The translations under genes and the position numbers were made by a program. Positions 47,847 through 58,494 of a DNA stretch of 64,000 nt are shown piece after piece. How positions within the stretch are numbered: position 1 is the stretch's first letter; each line of letters starts with the position of its first letter. Source of the stretch: Ctena decussata (taxonomy: Eukaryota; Mollusca; Bivalvia; Lucinida; Lucinidae); the NCBI GenBank assembly GCA_963989385.1, contig OZ022503.1, positions 86,773,138 through 86,837,137 of the forward strand, in the 5' to 3' direction. The notes beneath the pieces are model-generated. The model was given only the letters and a program-made list of their open reading frames with translations, did no database searches and had not been told where the DNA came from.

Positions 47847-47970
47847 TGTGTGCGCCTGCGATAGTCCTTATGTTGTTACGTTCGCCGACGGTGGTGGTAA
47901 TTGGCTGTGTCGAGTTTCATTTTTTCCGAAATTTTAGGCCGCTGGCAATACACTAGCGCACCTTGTCCTT

Positions 47971-48040
47971 TCATAATTTTGATAAAAACAGTATACCGAA
48001 ACGTCATAAATAAAGAGTGACTGTTCAGAGTGTATAAAGT
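47971..48040 (+). repeat. Right half of the interrupted flank repeat
   Basis: TCATAATTTTGATAAAAACA, then ACCGAAACGTCATAAATAAA and GAGTGACTGTTCAGAGTGTA, match 42024-42092 with a few substitutions. Confidence 0.75.
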
Positions 48041-48452
48041 AGAAGTTGTCAAAGTATTCAAATACAAGTCCGAACTCGTAAATCATATAAACCTTGACAT
48101 TCTGAAATAACTGAGATACACAGACATTGACCCCAAATCAGAAGGGTGACGTCACATTGAAACTTTAACTGACGTAACAAATCCCCTATTTTCGAAATAT
48201 GTGTAAGTAAAGTGACATGGTAACTTAAAATTATTTCTAAGTTAATGTGAAGTTGCCTCAAAATTCAGTGCGAAACAAAAATACATATAAAAACCCTATA
48301 GGCATTAAAATCGTTTTTCCCCTTTAGAAGCCTTAACCGGAAGTGACCTTTCTTGCTAATAACCTAGACTGATCTCATCAGCATCAGACGACAGAAAGGA
48401 ATTTTTGATTGTGAAAATATCTGCAGAGGTTGATTGTAAATGTAAATTTTAA
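48041..48452. other. No recognisable feature
   Basis: No gene recognised. Confidence 0.3.
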
Positions 48453-48595
48453 GAGTAACTACACTTCAGGAACTGACTGAATCAGATCCCAAACCCTATC
48501 CCCAACATCAAAGGGAAAGATTGACAAAGACATCCCAACAAACAATAAATTACAAGTGATAAGCCGAGTCAGCAGCTCTTTCCTAAGTCACTATA
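48453..48595 (-). repeat. Dispersed repeat D, copy 5 (inverted, end fragment)
   Basis: Inverse of 28805-28948: AGAGTAACTACACTTCAGGA, CTGATTCAGTC region, GACAAAGACATCCCAACAAA and GATAAGCCGAGTCAGCAGCT. It extends slightly past the point where copy 2 is cut by family E, so it gives the uninterrupted sequence. Confidence 0.8.
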
Positions 48596-48710
48596 AGTTA
48601 CAGCAAAATGGCGGAATTATAGCCTGGTAGATTCTTGAATATTTATCACCTTGTGAATCTGCATATCTTCTCCGGTTGTCTAGTCTGACAGATAAAGGTA
48701 CATGCTTGTC

Positions 48711-48990
48711 GGGCCGCGTAGCGCAGTCGGTAGCGCGCCTGACTCAAGAGCTAGAGGTCCCGGATTCGATACCCCGTCCGGCCACTTTCATTTCGTTACT
48801 TCTACCGCTGACTCAAGAAGAGCAGCTGTCAGCTACTGGCAAAAGTATTTGCATTTTAAGAAGATTAACTGCTAAGGAGGGCTAATTTAAAGAGTAAAGC
48901 CCGTCCAGGAATAGTGTGGTGAGTTTAACTGACCGTCCCGACATGACCATAGCTGTTTACCGTGGACGTAAAGCAGCAAACTTACCACAA
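48711..48990 (+). mobile_element. tRNA-derived SINE family 2, forward copy
   Basis: Head: A-box TAGCGCAGTCGG, D-arm GCGC...GCGC, an anticodon-arm-like TGACTCAAGAGCTAGAGG and B-box GGATTCGATACC, then GTCCGGCCAC. Body and tail: AAGAAGAGCAGCTGTCAGCT, CAGGAATAGTGTGGTGAG, CTGACCGTCCCGACATGACC and TACCGTGGACGTAAAGCAGC. The anticodon stem is mismatched and the acceptor stem imperfect, so it is not a working tRNA. The same head and body occur inverted at 40222-40468. Confidence 0.85.
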
Positions 48991-50994
48991 CTAGTGTCAC
49001 TGTTTAACTGTGACGTCTCACTTACAAAAATAATTTTTAAATGAAAAGCTGGCGAAATTAGAAACCTGGCGAAATTTAAGTACTTGACTTCGTTGCTAGC
49101 AAACACGTGACATATACAAACTCTCTATAGGTGAGCGGTGATATTGTATTTCAGGCGTGTCGTGTCATTAACGGTTTACCATATATCGGATTATTACAAT
49201 TCTATGCTCAGACGTCACTGTAACTAACATAGGCAAAGAATATTCTCGGAAAATGTCAGAATCATCCAAGTGGTAAAAAATCTTCTCTGATCAAGTGCAA
49301 ATAACTTTTTTCAGAAAGAATGATAAAATGTCGCATATCTCATAAAGGGCCACCCTACATCATTTTTCTCACGTCATGTTTTTCTCCTGACATGGCTTAG
49401 CTGAGCAGTGATATTTTATTTCGGGGCGTGTTGTGTCATAGACGGCTGATAAGATATCGGCCACAGGCACTCGACGGAAAATTTTTATTTTTTTACATAA
49501 TATCAAATGTCAATCTATCTTCTACCTCTCTGTAAGATTTCAAGTCAATGAAAAACTTTCATTTCAGTCCTCTGCATTATCATAGGAACAAGGTAAAGGT
49601 AATACTATTATATTACACATGTTTGGACTCTGGATGATTTTATGGTAACGGTTACATTTAATTGACGCAGTTAGTGGAATAGTTTATATGCTTAAAAACA
49701 TTCACTATCATTTTTTTCTTGGTTGTGTGCTTCCTGAGCTCCTTAAATAATGTGCAAAATTACATAAGTAATCCCAATTGTTTGTGCCTTGGTTGCTTCT
49801 GCCTGATGACAGTCAATCACATAACCATAGTTTTTCTCCTAGTGTTGTACGAGTGATGTCCATGTCCTATTAATAAGCATTTTGTTCTTTACATGTATCT
49901 CTACATGTATCTGTGTGATAGATAAAATATTTGTATTTAATGTTCATACTTTTGTGAAATTAGGCTTGCTCATAGGGAATCGTGTTTTTATCGTACGGAG
50001 ACAGTCACACATGCCTTGCCTAAAAGGCTGGTGTCAACCATTTTCAAATAACAGTACACAATTGCGATAATGTGTACATCCGTACTGGTTTGGTCATTTG
50101 TATCAAGTACACACTTTCAATGTACAACATCCGACACCAATATAACATAATATACTGAAAGGATTTAAAAACTTCCACTTTTTATTGCTGGCTGCTGATC
50201 TGTTTACTTATGACAGTGTTGACTATTTAACGACAAAATGCTTGAAACTTATCAAATTTAAAGATTACGCAGTTTATTTTATCATTTACTTAAATGACGT
50301 CAGTAAAAGAGCGTTACGTCACTGAAATGCATAAGGCGATGCCGGCGTTATCTTATGCAACACTCTTTCGACCACTTCTTACTGTCTTAATATTGTGACG
50401 CCATCAACGTTGATTTGCAAGTATCACTGCGGATGATGCTGTCGCGCAAAGCCTATTACGGAGACGGCGTCGACGTTAGTTAACGTCATGTCCTCTGGTT
50501 TTCAATCTTGGTTAGGTGCTTTTCTGACTGACTTTTTTGCTTCCTGTAAACAGTGCACGTCGTCTGAGATTGTAAATTGCCGTAATTAACGCATAAAATT
50601 ATACCGCGACGTCACGTTTTGAAATTTCCACATTTATCTGGCCCAAAACTCTGCGTCTGTTAGCGATATTTAGGCGCGGTAGGCTAAATAAAGCCACTGA
50701 CCGAGTTCAAATTTTTAAAATTCAATTTGATATCGTAAGAGAAATGTTTCGTCAGAAAGCTGTATACATGAAGCTATTCGTCATTATGTAAACGGTACTA
50801 AGAACACGAGGAGCACGTGCTTTTTCCTGACCGATTCGGTTGAACGATTTCAAATTCCGTATATTGATAGAATCAGGTATATTAGAATATATATGCTGTA
50901 AAATTTTGGTGGGCGTAGCTGCATTTATTTTTGAGATATTCAAAATTAATGGGTGGAAGTTTTTAAATCCTTTCAGTATATTATCCAAACAGAT
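48991..50994. other. 2 kb without a recognisable gene
   Basis: Several ACGTCA-type sites at 50290-50620 (AAATGACGTCAG, GTTACGTCACTG, GCGACGTCACG). No coding frame of interest. Confidence 0.35.
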
Positions 50995-51322
50995 GAGCCG
51001 CGACAAGAAAAAAAAAAAAAACAACAAAATGGCATGTGCACCCAGCGAAGACTCGGATAAGCCTGAGCATCCGCGCAGTCTGATCAGAGTGTTTGCTGTC
51101 CGCATGCAGGTAGCTTAGACCCTAAGATACCCTTCCCATTGAAGCTCACAGCGAAGACTCTTATCAGGGTTTGCGAATGTCCAGGCTGATCTGAGTCTTA
51201 GCTTGGCGCACATGCTACCAGGTAGTTTAAACCCTAAGCTTCCCTTTTCCTTTAAGCGCACAGCGAAGACTGATAAGGCTGTGCGGACATGCCACTTCGT
51301 TGGTTTTGTCGTGTCGCGGTTC
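50995..51322 (+). mobile_element. Family A foldback MITE, enlarged copy (about 328 bp)
   Basis: GAGCCGCGACAAG to CGCGGTTC. Longer than the 236-bp form because the loop and inner right arm (GGTAGCTTAGACCCTAAG ... CACAGCGAAGACT) occur a second time (GGTAGTTTAAACCCTAAG ... CACAGCGAAGACT). A 13-A run disrupts the left arm. Flanks AGAT and ATTG do not match. Confidence 0.8.
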
Positions 51323-52931
51323 ATTGTTCTAATTTCCATGTCATTGATCTTCTGGTTAAGGTAAACTAGTACACAGTCAAGAGAGTCAGCACAGCCGTGT
51401 TCCCCTCCCTTATTGATGAGGATCAAAACTATAAGAAAAGAATGTCCTCCCGTAAAAGGATGTTTTCCTTTAGGTGTAGACTCCACTTTTGAAGGGTTTC
51501 GCCTGGAAGTCACAAAAGTTATCAACTTTTATTGAAAATGGCAGAAAACATGGATGTACCCGTACGCCTTATGGAGTATACAACACATATTTAACAGCAC
51601 TAGACGGATTATGCATAAGAATCGGCTAGTTTAAATTAATTCCGGAGACACTGTAAACTGTTCAAGGTTTGATGTGAAAGGGAAATGTACCATATTCATT
51701 TGTCTGCGAAGTAGGTTTCGATTATCGTACGGAACTACCAACCCTTACAAACGTTTGACACATATCGTACCCAAACTAGATGTTAGAACTGCTGTTAATT
51801 GTCAATATATCTGACCTTTATTTCTTGCGTAATGTTCTCAAGTGCACAAGATAATATGTGAATTGCGTTAAACAGTGATTTTTCTCTATTCTATTCAATA
51901 ACCTCGCAAGATTGTTGGGGCACTACAGAATATAGACTTGTTGGCACAAAAACTAATGTCTGTCAACTAAAATGTATCTAAATTAATCTTCATGGCAGCT
52001 TCTTGAAATTTTTAACTTACACACCTTTGTTCTAATATTTAGAGGACTTCGATAATGCAGTAGTACTTGCAGTGCATTTTACTTTCTCTTATAAATATTT
52101 TCGATTTTCCTTTCAGAAACAATCACCTTGGGTGATTTTATTGATAACTAGGCAGTTGAACCTGTAAAAAACGCATTTCCGCGCATACAAACGGAAGTGA
52201 GCATCAGCCAGAACTGGTAAAGCTCTTCATTTTAATTTTAAAAGTGTCGGTAACCAAAATTGTTAATATCCGAAAAGAAAAGATTCTACTAAGACTGCTA
52301 TGCTGGCACATGTCGTATCGACGGTGAGGTACCTTTCTTTATGAATCGATTCAATATACCTACATTTTCATACAGCACGCAAGCCTGCCAGCTAATTGCA
52401 CTATACAACATCAAAACGTTTAGTAATACTGTCACGTGACAATCTATGTTATAAGACCAGCTGCTGAAGCAGTAGTACAAACATTAAAGCTTTCTTTCGC
52501 ACAGTACAAGTTTCGATATTGATTCTGTATTACAGCTAATAGTATCAGAGGAATACCTGCTGAATACAATAAAGTTAGAAATATTATTATTGAGAACTGT
52601 GGCATTTCTAACAAATGAAATACGATTATATTGACGGAAAGTAAAAGCAGGAGAAAATAATCAACTTTTTGTTTAAATGTAAAAGTTTGACGGGAACAAT
52701 ACCCACAGGGAGACTACTGGCAATTAAAACGGATATCGCATTACTTGGTCTAGATTGTCAGTTAGCTGTGTTAAAATACAATAAATAATTTATCTAAAAT
52801 ACTATTGTACAGTCTGTTTCCAGTAATAGATGCAAATAATTGATATTTTAGTGACCGAAATCGAAGTTAGGACTATAAATATTTCAAGGGTCTTTGCTTC
52901 CATTAGTTTTGTTTTCATATAAAATAGTGAG
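51323..52931 (+). other. Region upstream of the RGK gene start codon
   Basis: No gene recognised. An in-frame stop (TAA, 52920-52922) lies four codons before the ATG, so the reading frame begins at or near 52932. Pyrimidine-rich CTTTGCTTCCATTAG and TTTTGTTTTC...AATAG just before the ATG could serve as a splice acceptor for an upstream untranslated exon, or may simply be 5' untranslated sequence. I see no clear TATA box. Confidence 0.4.
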
Positions 52932-53565
52932 ATGACCATAATGTCTGTAGAAGACACTGACAAAAGACTGAGTATTCCGACGATTTGTTCGGAGCTATTA
53001 CCCGACAATGATGGAAATGAAAATGGCGATGGGATGAAAGAAAATAAATTACTTCAGAGGCGAAGGTTAATGCATGAACAACAAGTAAACTCTCCTCACT
53101 TTCGGTCTAGTTCGTTTAGAAACAGACCAAGACCAAAATTACTGAATGTGGAAATTCCTCGACCGCGACGAAGCAGTCTCCCTTCCCCATCAAGAAACTT
53201 ACTGTCAGTTTCGTTTGAGGACATTAACCGACCAAAGGAACCAGAACCTCTTACTCGTGTACGTTCATTCAAAACAACAAGGAAGGGAGAACTAATAAAC
53301 CGTGGTGATTCGTTCAAAAGGAGTTGTACAAGTATCAACTCCACCGGCAGCAACAGAACGAATGATACTGGACATTCCATTCCCGTAGACAGACAAAGAT
53401 GTGGAAGTTCTGCATCTAAGGACAGCGGTACAGCAAACAGCACAGCATCGTCGGAGTCACCGACGGTATATTCAGTTGCCGTGCTAGGAAAAGATGGTGT
53501 CGGCAAAACTTCGCTGTGCAATCAATTTATGACGTCCGAGTTTATTGCATTTGAAAATGACAACG
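52932..53565 (+). CDS. RGK-family small GTPase, first coding exon
   Basis: First 211 residues plus one base of an RGK (Rad/Gem/Kir/Rem) Ras-like GTPase. Family members sit at the plasma membrane or cytoskeleton, inhibit voltage-gated calcium channels and act on Rho-kinase signalling. Residues 1-175 are a low-complexity serine- and arginine-rich extension, as expected for RGK proteins. Residues 79-84 (RRSSLP) fit a 14-3-3 site, and RVRSFK (109-114) and NRGDSFKR (123-130) look like basophilic kinase sites. The G domain begins near 178 (TVYSVAVLG), with the P-loop GKDGVGKTS at 186-194. The start is the first ATG after an in-frame stop at 52920 and has G at -3; a second ATG follows at codon 4. 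The exon ends in phase 1 at AACG|GTAAGAG, a good donor. The frame then continues to a stop near 53604, which I reject as read-through into the intron. Which RGK member or orthologue it is cannot be decided from this part. Confidence 0.85.
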
Positions 53566-53972
53566 GTAAGAGTTCTTTGTTATTTATTTTTTCCGTTCTT
53601 TGTTAGTCTAATCAAACATACAAACAAACAAACAAATGAGGGTCAATGAAGCAATCCTCAAAATAGTATGTTGTGTGATTTGCTGGTTTGTGGTAAAACA
53701 CAAAACACAAAGATGTAAATAAGGTCGGGTTGGCGCGAAATTACAATGCAGCATGAATGGTCTCAGATACTATAATAAATATCTAAAATATAAAATAGAA
53801 AATGGTTGAAGGACTTTCATGCTCTGTAATGTATCTAAAGAAGTTCTGCGATAGCTATGTCTTGATGACAACTTGGTATTTTATCTATATGATGTAGTCA
53901 TAATCCCAAAACAGACGCTCGTTCTGTCAGCAGCTGACTTACCTAACAAATGTATTCAACGTACTCGTATAT

Positions 53973-54208
53973 GAGTCGCGACACGAGAAAACCAACAAAG
54001 TGGTTGTGCGCCCAGCGCAGACTCAGATCAGCCAGGGCATCCGCCAAGTCTGATAAGACTCTTTGCTTACCACTTAAAGGGTAGTTATGGTACTGACCTA
54101 CCTCCTTGCGGACAGTGAAGACTCTGATCAGACTGGGCGGAAGCCTAGGCTGATCTGAGTCTGCGCTTGGCGCACAACCATTTTGTTGGTTTTCTCGTGT
54201 CGCGGCTC
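53973..54208 (-). mobile_element. Family A foldback MITE, reverse copy in the intron (236 bp)
   Basis: GAGTCGCGACACGAG to CGCGGCTC, loop in reverse sense. Perfect 4-bp target duplication ATAT (53969-53972 and 54209-54212). Confidence 0.9.
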
Positions 54209-54212
54209 ATAT

Positions 54213-54864
54213 TGTTTCTGCCAAAATTTAAAATGCATTCGTACATACCAATGTTTAAGTCATTTTTCAAAAGGGGAAATATTTTGTAACTTCCATGTTG
54301 CTTCTTTGGATGACCTAGCCCTTACAGATTTTTTTTCACGAACAGAAAAAATAGTCTCCTCAAGGAACATATTGTTTCCTATAACACTTTACTTAATTGA
54401 AAAGACAGACAAAAGTGAAAATGGAAGAGTTGCTTCCATTCGCCTTACCTTTAGCCTGCTGCATGTAAATGCATACGTTATAATGTTCACGCCCAAATGA
54501 ATCAGCTAATGATAGTATGCACTGTATGGAGTTTGCTATGAGAACCATCTTCTTAAAAGTTGTGAAAAAGTGATTCTTTCAGATAAAACAACGTAACCTA
54601 GGTATGGTCAGTCAGCATATCATCCACGTAGTGTGTTTTGTCCGATTTGCAGCTGGTAGTTTCATTAGGTTCTGAATTTATACACTCACTGACACTTTAA
54701 TCGTTTCATTTTCAGTTGTTTCACAATAGTTTCATATGTTTTACTTGAGGTCTCTTTGGTGAGTTGCAAGGCACCAACTCAGACTTCTGACTTGCTCACA
54801 CATACCATCAACTTAAACATTATCTTGATGGAAGAGTGACAAAACAGACGGTACTACCACAAAT
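54213..54864. other. Intron sequence without recognisable feature
   Basis: The frame at 54183-54500 starts inside the MITE and shows no known domain. Confidence 0.35.
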
Positions 54865-55095
54865 GAGCCGCACCACGAGAAAACCAACAAAGTGGTTGTG
54901 CACCCAGCGCCGACTCAGATCAGCTTGGGCATCCGTTCAATCTGATCAGAGTCTTCCCTAAGCGCTTAAAGGGTAGCTAAGGGTCTACGCTATCTCCATG
55001 CGGACAGTGAAGACTCTGATCAGACTGAGCATCAAGCTGAACTGAGTCTGCGCTTGGCGCACGACCATTTTGTTGGTTTTCCTGTGTCGTGGCTC
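54865..55095 (-). mobile_element. Family A foldback MITE, reverse copy in the intron (231 bp)
   Basis: GAGCCGCACCACGAG to CGTGGCTC. A few bases are lost in the right inner arm. Flanks AAAT and ATTA do not match, so the insertion is older or rearranged. Confidence 0.85.
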
Positions 55096-55983
55096 ATTAA
55101 TGTTTTTCAAGACCTACATCAGACATGATGTTGCGTTGCATTAGATTTACATTGTCATTTTTTAGAAATGTCTATATATATAATAAACCATTCGAAAATT
55201 AGAATGACTGGCCAAATATTATGAATGGAATTTTGCTTTATAATGGCGGTCTAAATACAAAGTACATGGATGTATAGTAACAAAAACCTATACGATCATC
55301 TGTTCATGTACCATCTTGCCACAAGATACTCCATTAACCCTGCTCAGTCAACTCCTTAACAAACATTTTCAGAACCTGACAAGCTGGTTTACTCATCTGC
55401 ATCAATGTTGTCGTAGGTTGTTATTGCTTCCTCTGTTACTAATAATACAAAGTTAAATATATTAAAAGGGTCTAATGTGTAATAAACATCCAATGTCATG
55501 TCATATTTAATAGGATTCAAGACAGCAAGCCCGTTAAAACATTTAACAATGCGATACTTGCTTGAGAATAGATTGGACTTTCAAGGACAGTGTACATGAT
55601 CGTTCTGGAACAATGAGACTGATATTAACCATACTAGAATTTGTATTGATCGGATCTGTTTAATTTGAATGTTTTGGATGATTAATACGAATTTTATATC
55701 ATTCAGCTGTGACCATGGTATTACAAATTACGGCAACAGTTGACTGCGTATATAGGATTGATTAAATATTTAAATAATTCGACGGTTTAGCATATTGGCT
55801 ATTGCTGACTGTTTGATGACAATAAAATGAAATGTGTTGTTGTCGCTGCAATTCTCGTAACGACGTTCCCCAAGTGGCTACCATAGTTGCACATGAAATG
55901 AAATGTGAAAGCCAATTACTAAGTTTTATAGCAGATAATATAAGTCTTATTAATTTATTTATTCATTTTATACATTTGATCTA
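55096..55983. other. Intron sequence without recognisable feature
   Basis: AT-rich; no repeat relationship seen. Confidence 0.35.
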
Positions 55984-56215
55984 GAGGCGCCGTGGTGTAG
56001 TGTTTAGAGCGACTCAGTTATGGGACAGAAGGTCACGGTTCGAATCCGGGTTTGGCCAGTTTCTCTGTCAACCCAGCAGTACTTATGTCCAATCAAGATA
56101 GGGCTAGGTAGATAGGACTTCATTTCTTTCTTATGTTTAGCCCCAAGATACAGTAGGCCTCCCCCCACCCTGCCCCGACGGCCAATTAGCAATGGTAAAC
56201 CTTTCCTTTTTTACT
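55984..56215 (+). mobile_element. tRNA-derived SINE family 3
   Basis: A-box-like TGGTGTAGTGTT (about 55993) and B-box GGTTCGAATCC (56038-56048) in tRNA-like spacing, preceded by GAGGCGCCG, followed by GGGTTTGGCCAG and an unrelated 160-bp body. Only one copy in this window, so the SINE call rests on the tRNA-like head. Confidence 0.6.
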
Positions 56216-56243
56216 GTTGCTCTTGGGGACGCAACTTAGAAAT

Positions 56244-56417
56244 GGTTTTATTGTAATGACAGCATGCGCATCACTTTAAGAGCTTCGGTTGTAGTTGGAA
56301 AGCAGAAGCGAAGCAATTTCTTGCAAAACTGGTTTTATTGTAATGACAGCATGCGCATCACTTTTAGAGCTTCGGTTGTAGTTGGAAAGCAAAAGCGAAG
56401 CAATTTCTTGCAAAACT
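56244..56417 (+). repeat. Perfect-register tandem duplication, 2 x 87 bp
   Basis: GGTTTTATTGTAATGACAGC...CAATTTCTTGCAAAACT occurs twice back to back (56244-56330 and 56331-56417) with only two differences (TTTAAG/TTTTAG and GCAGAAG/GCAAAAG). A recent duplication. Confidence 0.95.
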
Positions 56418-57072
56418 AATCATATCAACCAGGAGTTTTTTTTGCTATAAATACACTTCTCAATTTCTGGTTTGTCAAAATATATGTAGGTTTGGCATGT
56501 ACAAGACCTCCAGTAATGCTGCCTGTATATTTCATCATATGAGAGAGCGACTTATGATATTTGCAAGCAAATAAGCATTTCTTAGTATCTTCTTATCTCA
56601 GAAATGTATGGTATGTAAGGATGATTACGTTCTTTATCGATTCATACTGGGTGGAAGGTGAGAAAAATGGCAAAGGTATAACAGCTGCTTGACTGCTTTC
56701 CAGCTGCCGCTTAAACATCAGTACTGCTAAACCTATTGAGAGAGGCGTATCTAATCAAACAGTGTAGACCCAGAGGAGCAGTCTGATTCGGATCTGCAAT
56801 GTTTGCCGCGCCACTAACAATATTTTTGACACGTTCCGAATCGTCAAACAGTGAGATGATTATGGTTTCTGATCACACTGTTCCGGTATTAGATTAATTA
56901 TTGTAAATTCCTGGGCGTCTATTATCATCTCCGCCTAGAAAACAGCCTGAAATGCTGGATGTTGTCAAAAATAAAATATGAGCAAGTTTATGTATATGAT
57001 CGATTTGTAAAATGCTTTAGAGCATACTCATCAGCATTCTTGACAAGTATACTAAGAAAATCAAAAATAGAC
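56418..57072. other. Intron sequence without recognisable feature
   Basis: CAGTGTAGACCCAGAGGAGC...GGATCTGCAATGTTTG (56760-56803) is a weak foldback-like phrase. Nothing else stands out. Confidence 0.3.
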
Positions 57073-57308
57073 GAGCCGCGACAAGAGAAAACCAACAAAG
57101 TGGTTGTGCGCCCAGCTCAGACTAAGATCAGCCTAGGCATCCGCCCAGTCTGATCAGAGTCTTCGCTGTCCACATGGAGCTAGCGTAGACACTTAGCTAC
57201 CCCTTAAGTGCTTTGAGAAGGGTCTGATCAGACTGGGAGGATGTCCAGGCTGATCTGAGTCTGTGCTGGGCGCACAACCACATTGTTGGTTTTCTCGTGT
57301 CGCGGCTC
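57073..57308 (+). mobile_element. Family A foldback MITE, forward copy in the intron (236 bp)
   Basis: GAGCCGCGACAAGAG to CGCGGCTC, forward loop. Flanks AGAC and AGAT match at three of four positions. Confidence 0.9.
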
Positions 57309-57569
57309 AGATATTAGTGACACAGTGCTCTAAAAGTATGCCGCATCACAATGTATGCCGCATAAGACATGTACGCAGGCCCGTTGCAGCCTTTCATATC
57401 TGCTTATTAAGCTGAATATATTACATGGAGGGATACCCTAGCCAGTCTGCGTAGAAGTGCACAGTCACATTGTATGACATCTGATGGTCGCACACGCCCT
57501 ATTGCTTAAGGAGCCTTGTTAATATGCGGCTCATTGACATGTCATTGATTCTTACTTTAAATCATATGT

Positions 57570-57805
57570 GAGCCGCGACACGAGAAAACCAACAATGTGG
57601 TTCTGCGCCGAGCGCAGACTCAGATCAGCCTGGGCATCTACCCAGTCTTATCAGACATTTCGCTAAGCGCTTAAAGGGTAGCTAAGGGTCTAAGCTATCT
57701 CCATGCGGACAGCGAAGACTCTGATCAGACTGGGCGGATGCCCAGGCTGATCTGAGTCTGCGCTGGGCGCACAACCACATTGTTGGTTTTCTTGTGTCGC
57801 GGCTC
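57570..57805 (-). mobile_element. Family A foldback MITE, reverse copy in the intron (236 bp)
   Basis: GAGCCGCGACACGAG to CGCGGCTC, reverse loop. Perfect 4-bp target duplication ATGT (57566-57569 and 57806-57809). It lies only 261 bp from the previous copy and in opposite orientation, so the two could pair with each other. Confidence 0.92.
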
Positions 57806-57809
57806 ATGT

Positions 57810-58337
57810 CACTGTTGTTGCTGAAGTACGATTCAATACTCACCTTACAATAAAAAGGAGTATACAAGTACATAAAAATGGTAACGTTTTTGTAAGTGTT
57901 TAAAATATCGATCTCTGATTCAAAACTCGAAATTCATTTCATAACAACGTGAAATGCTTTTAAACGATTGAAACATATCAGGACGTATTGGGTAATTTTA
58001 ATCACGCATCCCCGTCAATAGAGGAACAGTTCTCTATAAATTGTGATGCCATAAATAACCCTATAGTTCCAGAAATAGTTTCTGGCAGCTTGTAAATAAA
58101 AGATCTATTAGCTGTTTCACCCAGAACCTGTTATTAATCACAGAGCTGCTATTGTGAAATTTCTGGTAATACAATAGGGTTAATTCAGTCAATCAATAAA
58201 TTGCTGATCCGATATTATCGCGTTCATTGGATGGTGAAATATGATACGATATATTACAAGGATGGAGAAATACCGATTTTTGTTTTAATCCATTACGATA
58301 ATTTCAGCCGCGTCGCGGTAATACCGTATGTATATAA
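57810..58337. other. Intron sequence without recognisable feature
   Basis: No repeat or exon recognised. Confidence 0.3.
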
Positions 58338-58494
58338 ACCCAGCAGGTACACAACGTTGCATCTACACCAGGACGTTGAATCAAGGTTGATCCGATACAT
58401 TCTGTTGATTCAACACATTATCAATCTTGATTCAACGTCAGGATGTTAAATCAAGGTTGATTCGATATTGATTAAACATCTTGTGCCTAGTAGC
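58338..58494. repeat. Family F repeat, copy 5
   Basis: AACCCAGCAGGTACACAACG to ATCTTGTGCCTAGTAG, with internal GACGTTGAATCAAGGTTGAT, CTTGATTCAACGTC and ATCAAGGTTGATTCGAT. Imperfect inverted ends as at 17.3 kb. Confidence 0.7.

Larger units (their letters stand above)
42691..47970. mobile_element. Candidate 5.28-kb element with 17-bp inverted ends
   Basis: AAGGACAAGGTGCGCTA at 42691-42707 and its exact inverse at 47954-47970. Inside each end lies a similar subterminal pattern, including AACGTGACGTC at about 42875 and its inverse at about 47820. Outside the ends are the two halves of a sequence found joined at 41998-42095. No transposase is visible inside: the longest frame (43191-43808) reads through poly-A runs. 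The interior holds a 331-bp palindrome, a SINE copy, A-runs and microsatellites. It is either a non-autonomous transposon or an assembly of repeats. Confidence 0.5.

Noticed and set aside
48711..48785. A tRNA gene (Leu-like, CAA in the loop)
   Set aside because: The anticodon stem is mismatched, the acceptor stem is imperfect, and a SINE body shared with 40.2-40.5 kb follows.
53096..53521. Minus strand frame of 141 codons under the RGK exon
   Set aside because: It is an antisense shadow of the serine-rich coding exon; no domain is seen.
53566..53606. Extension of the RGK frame to the stop near 53604
   Set aside because: A consensus donor (GTAAGAG) lies at 53566, and the joined second exon restores the expected G-domain sequence; the extension has none.
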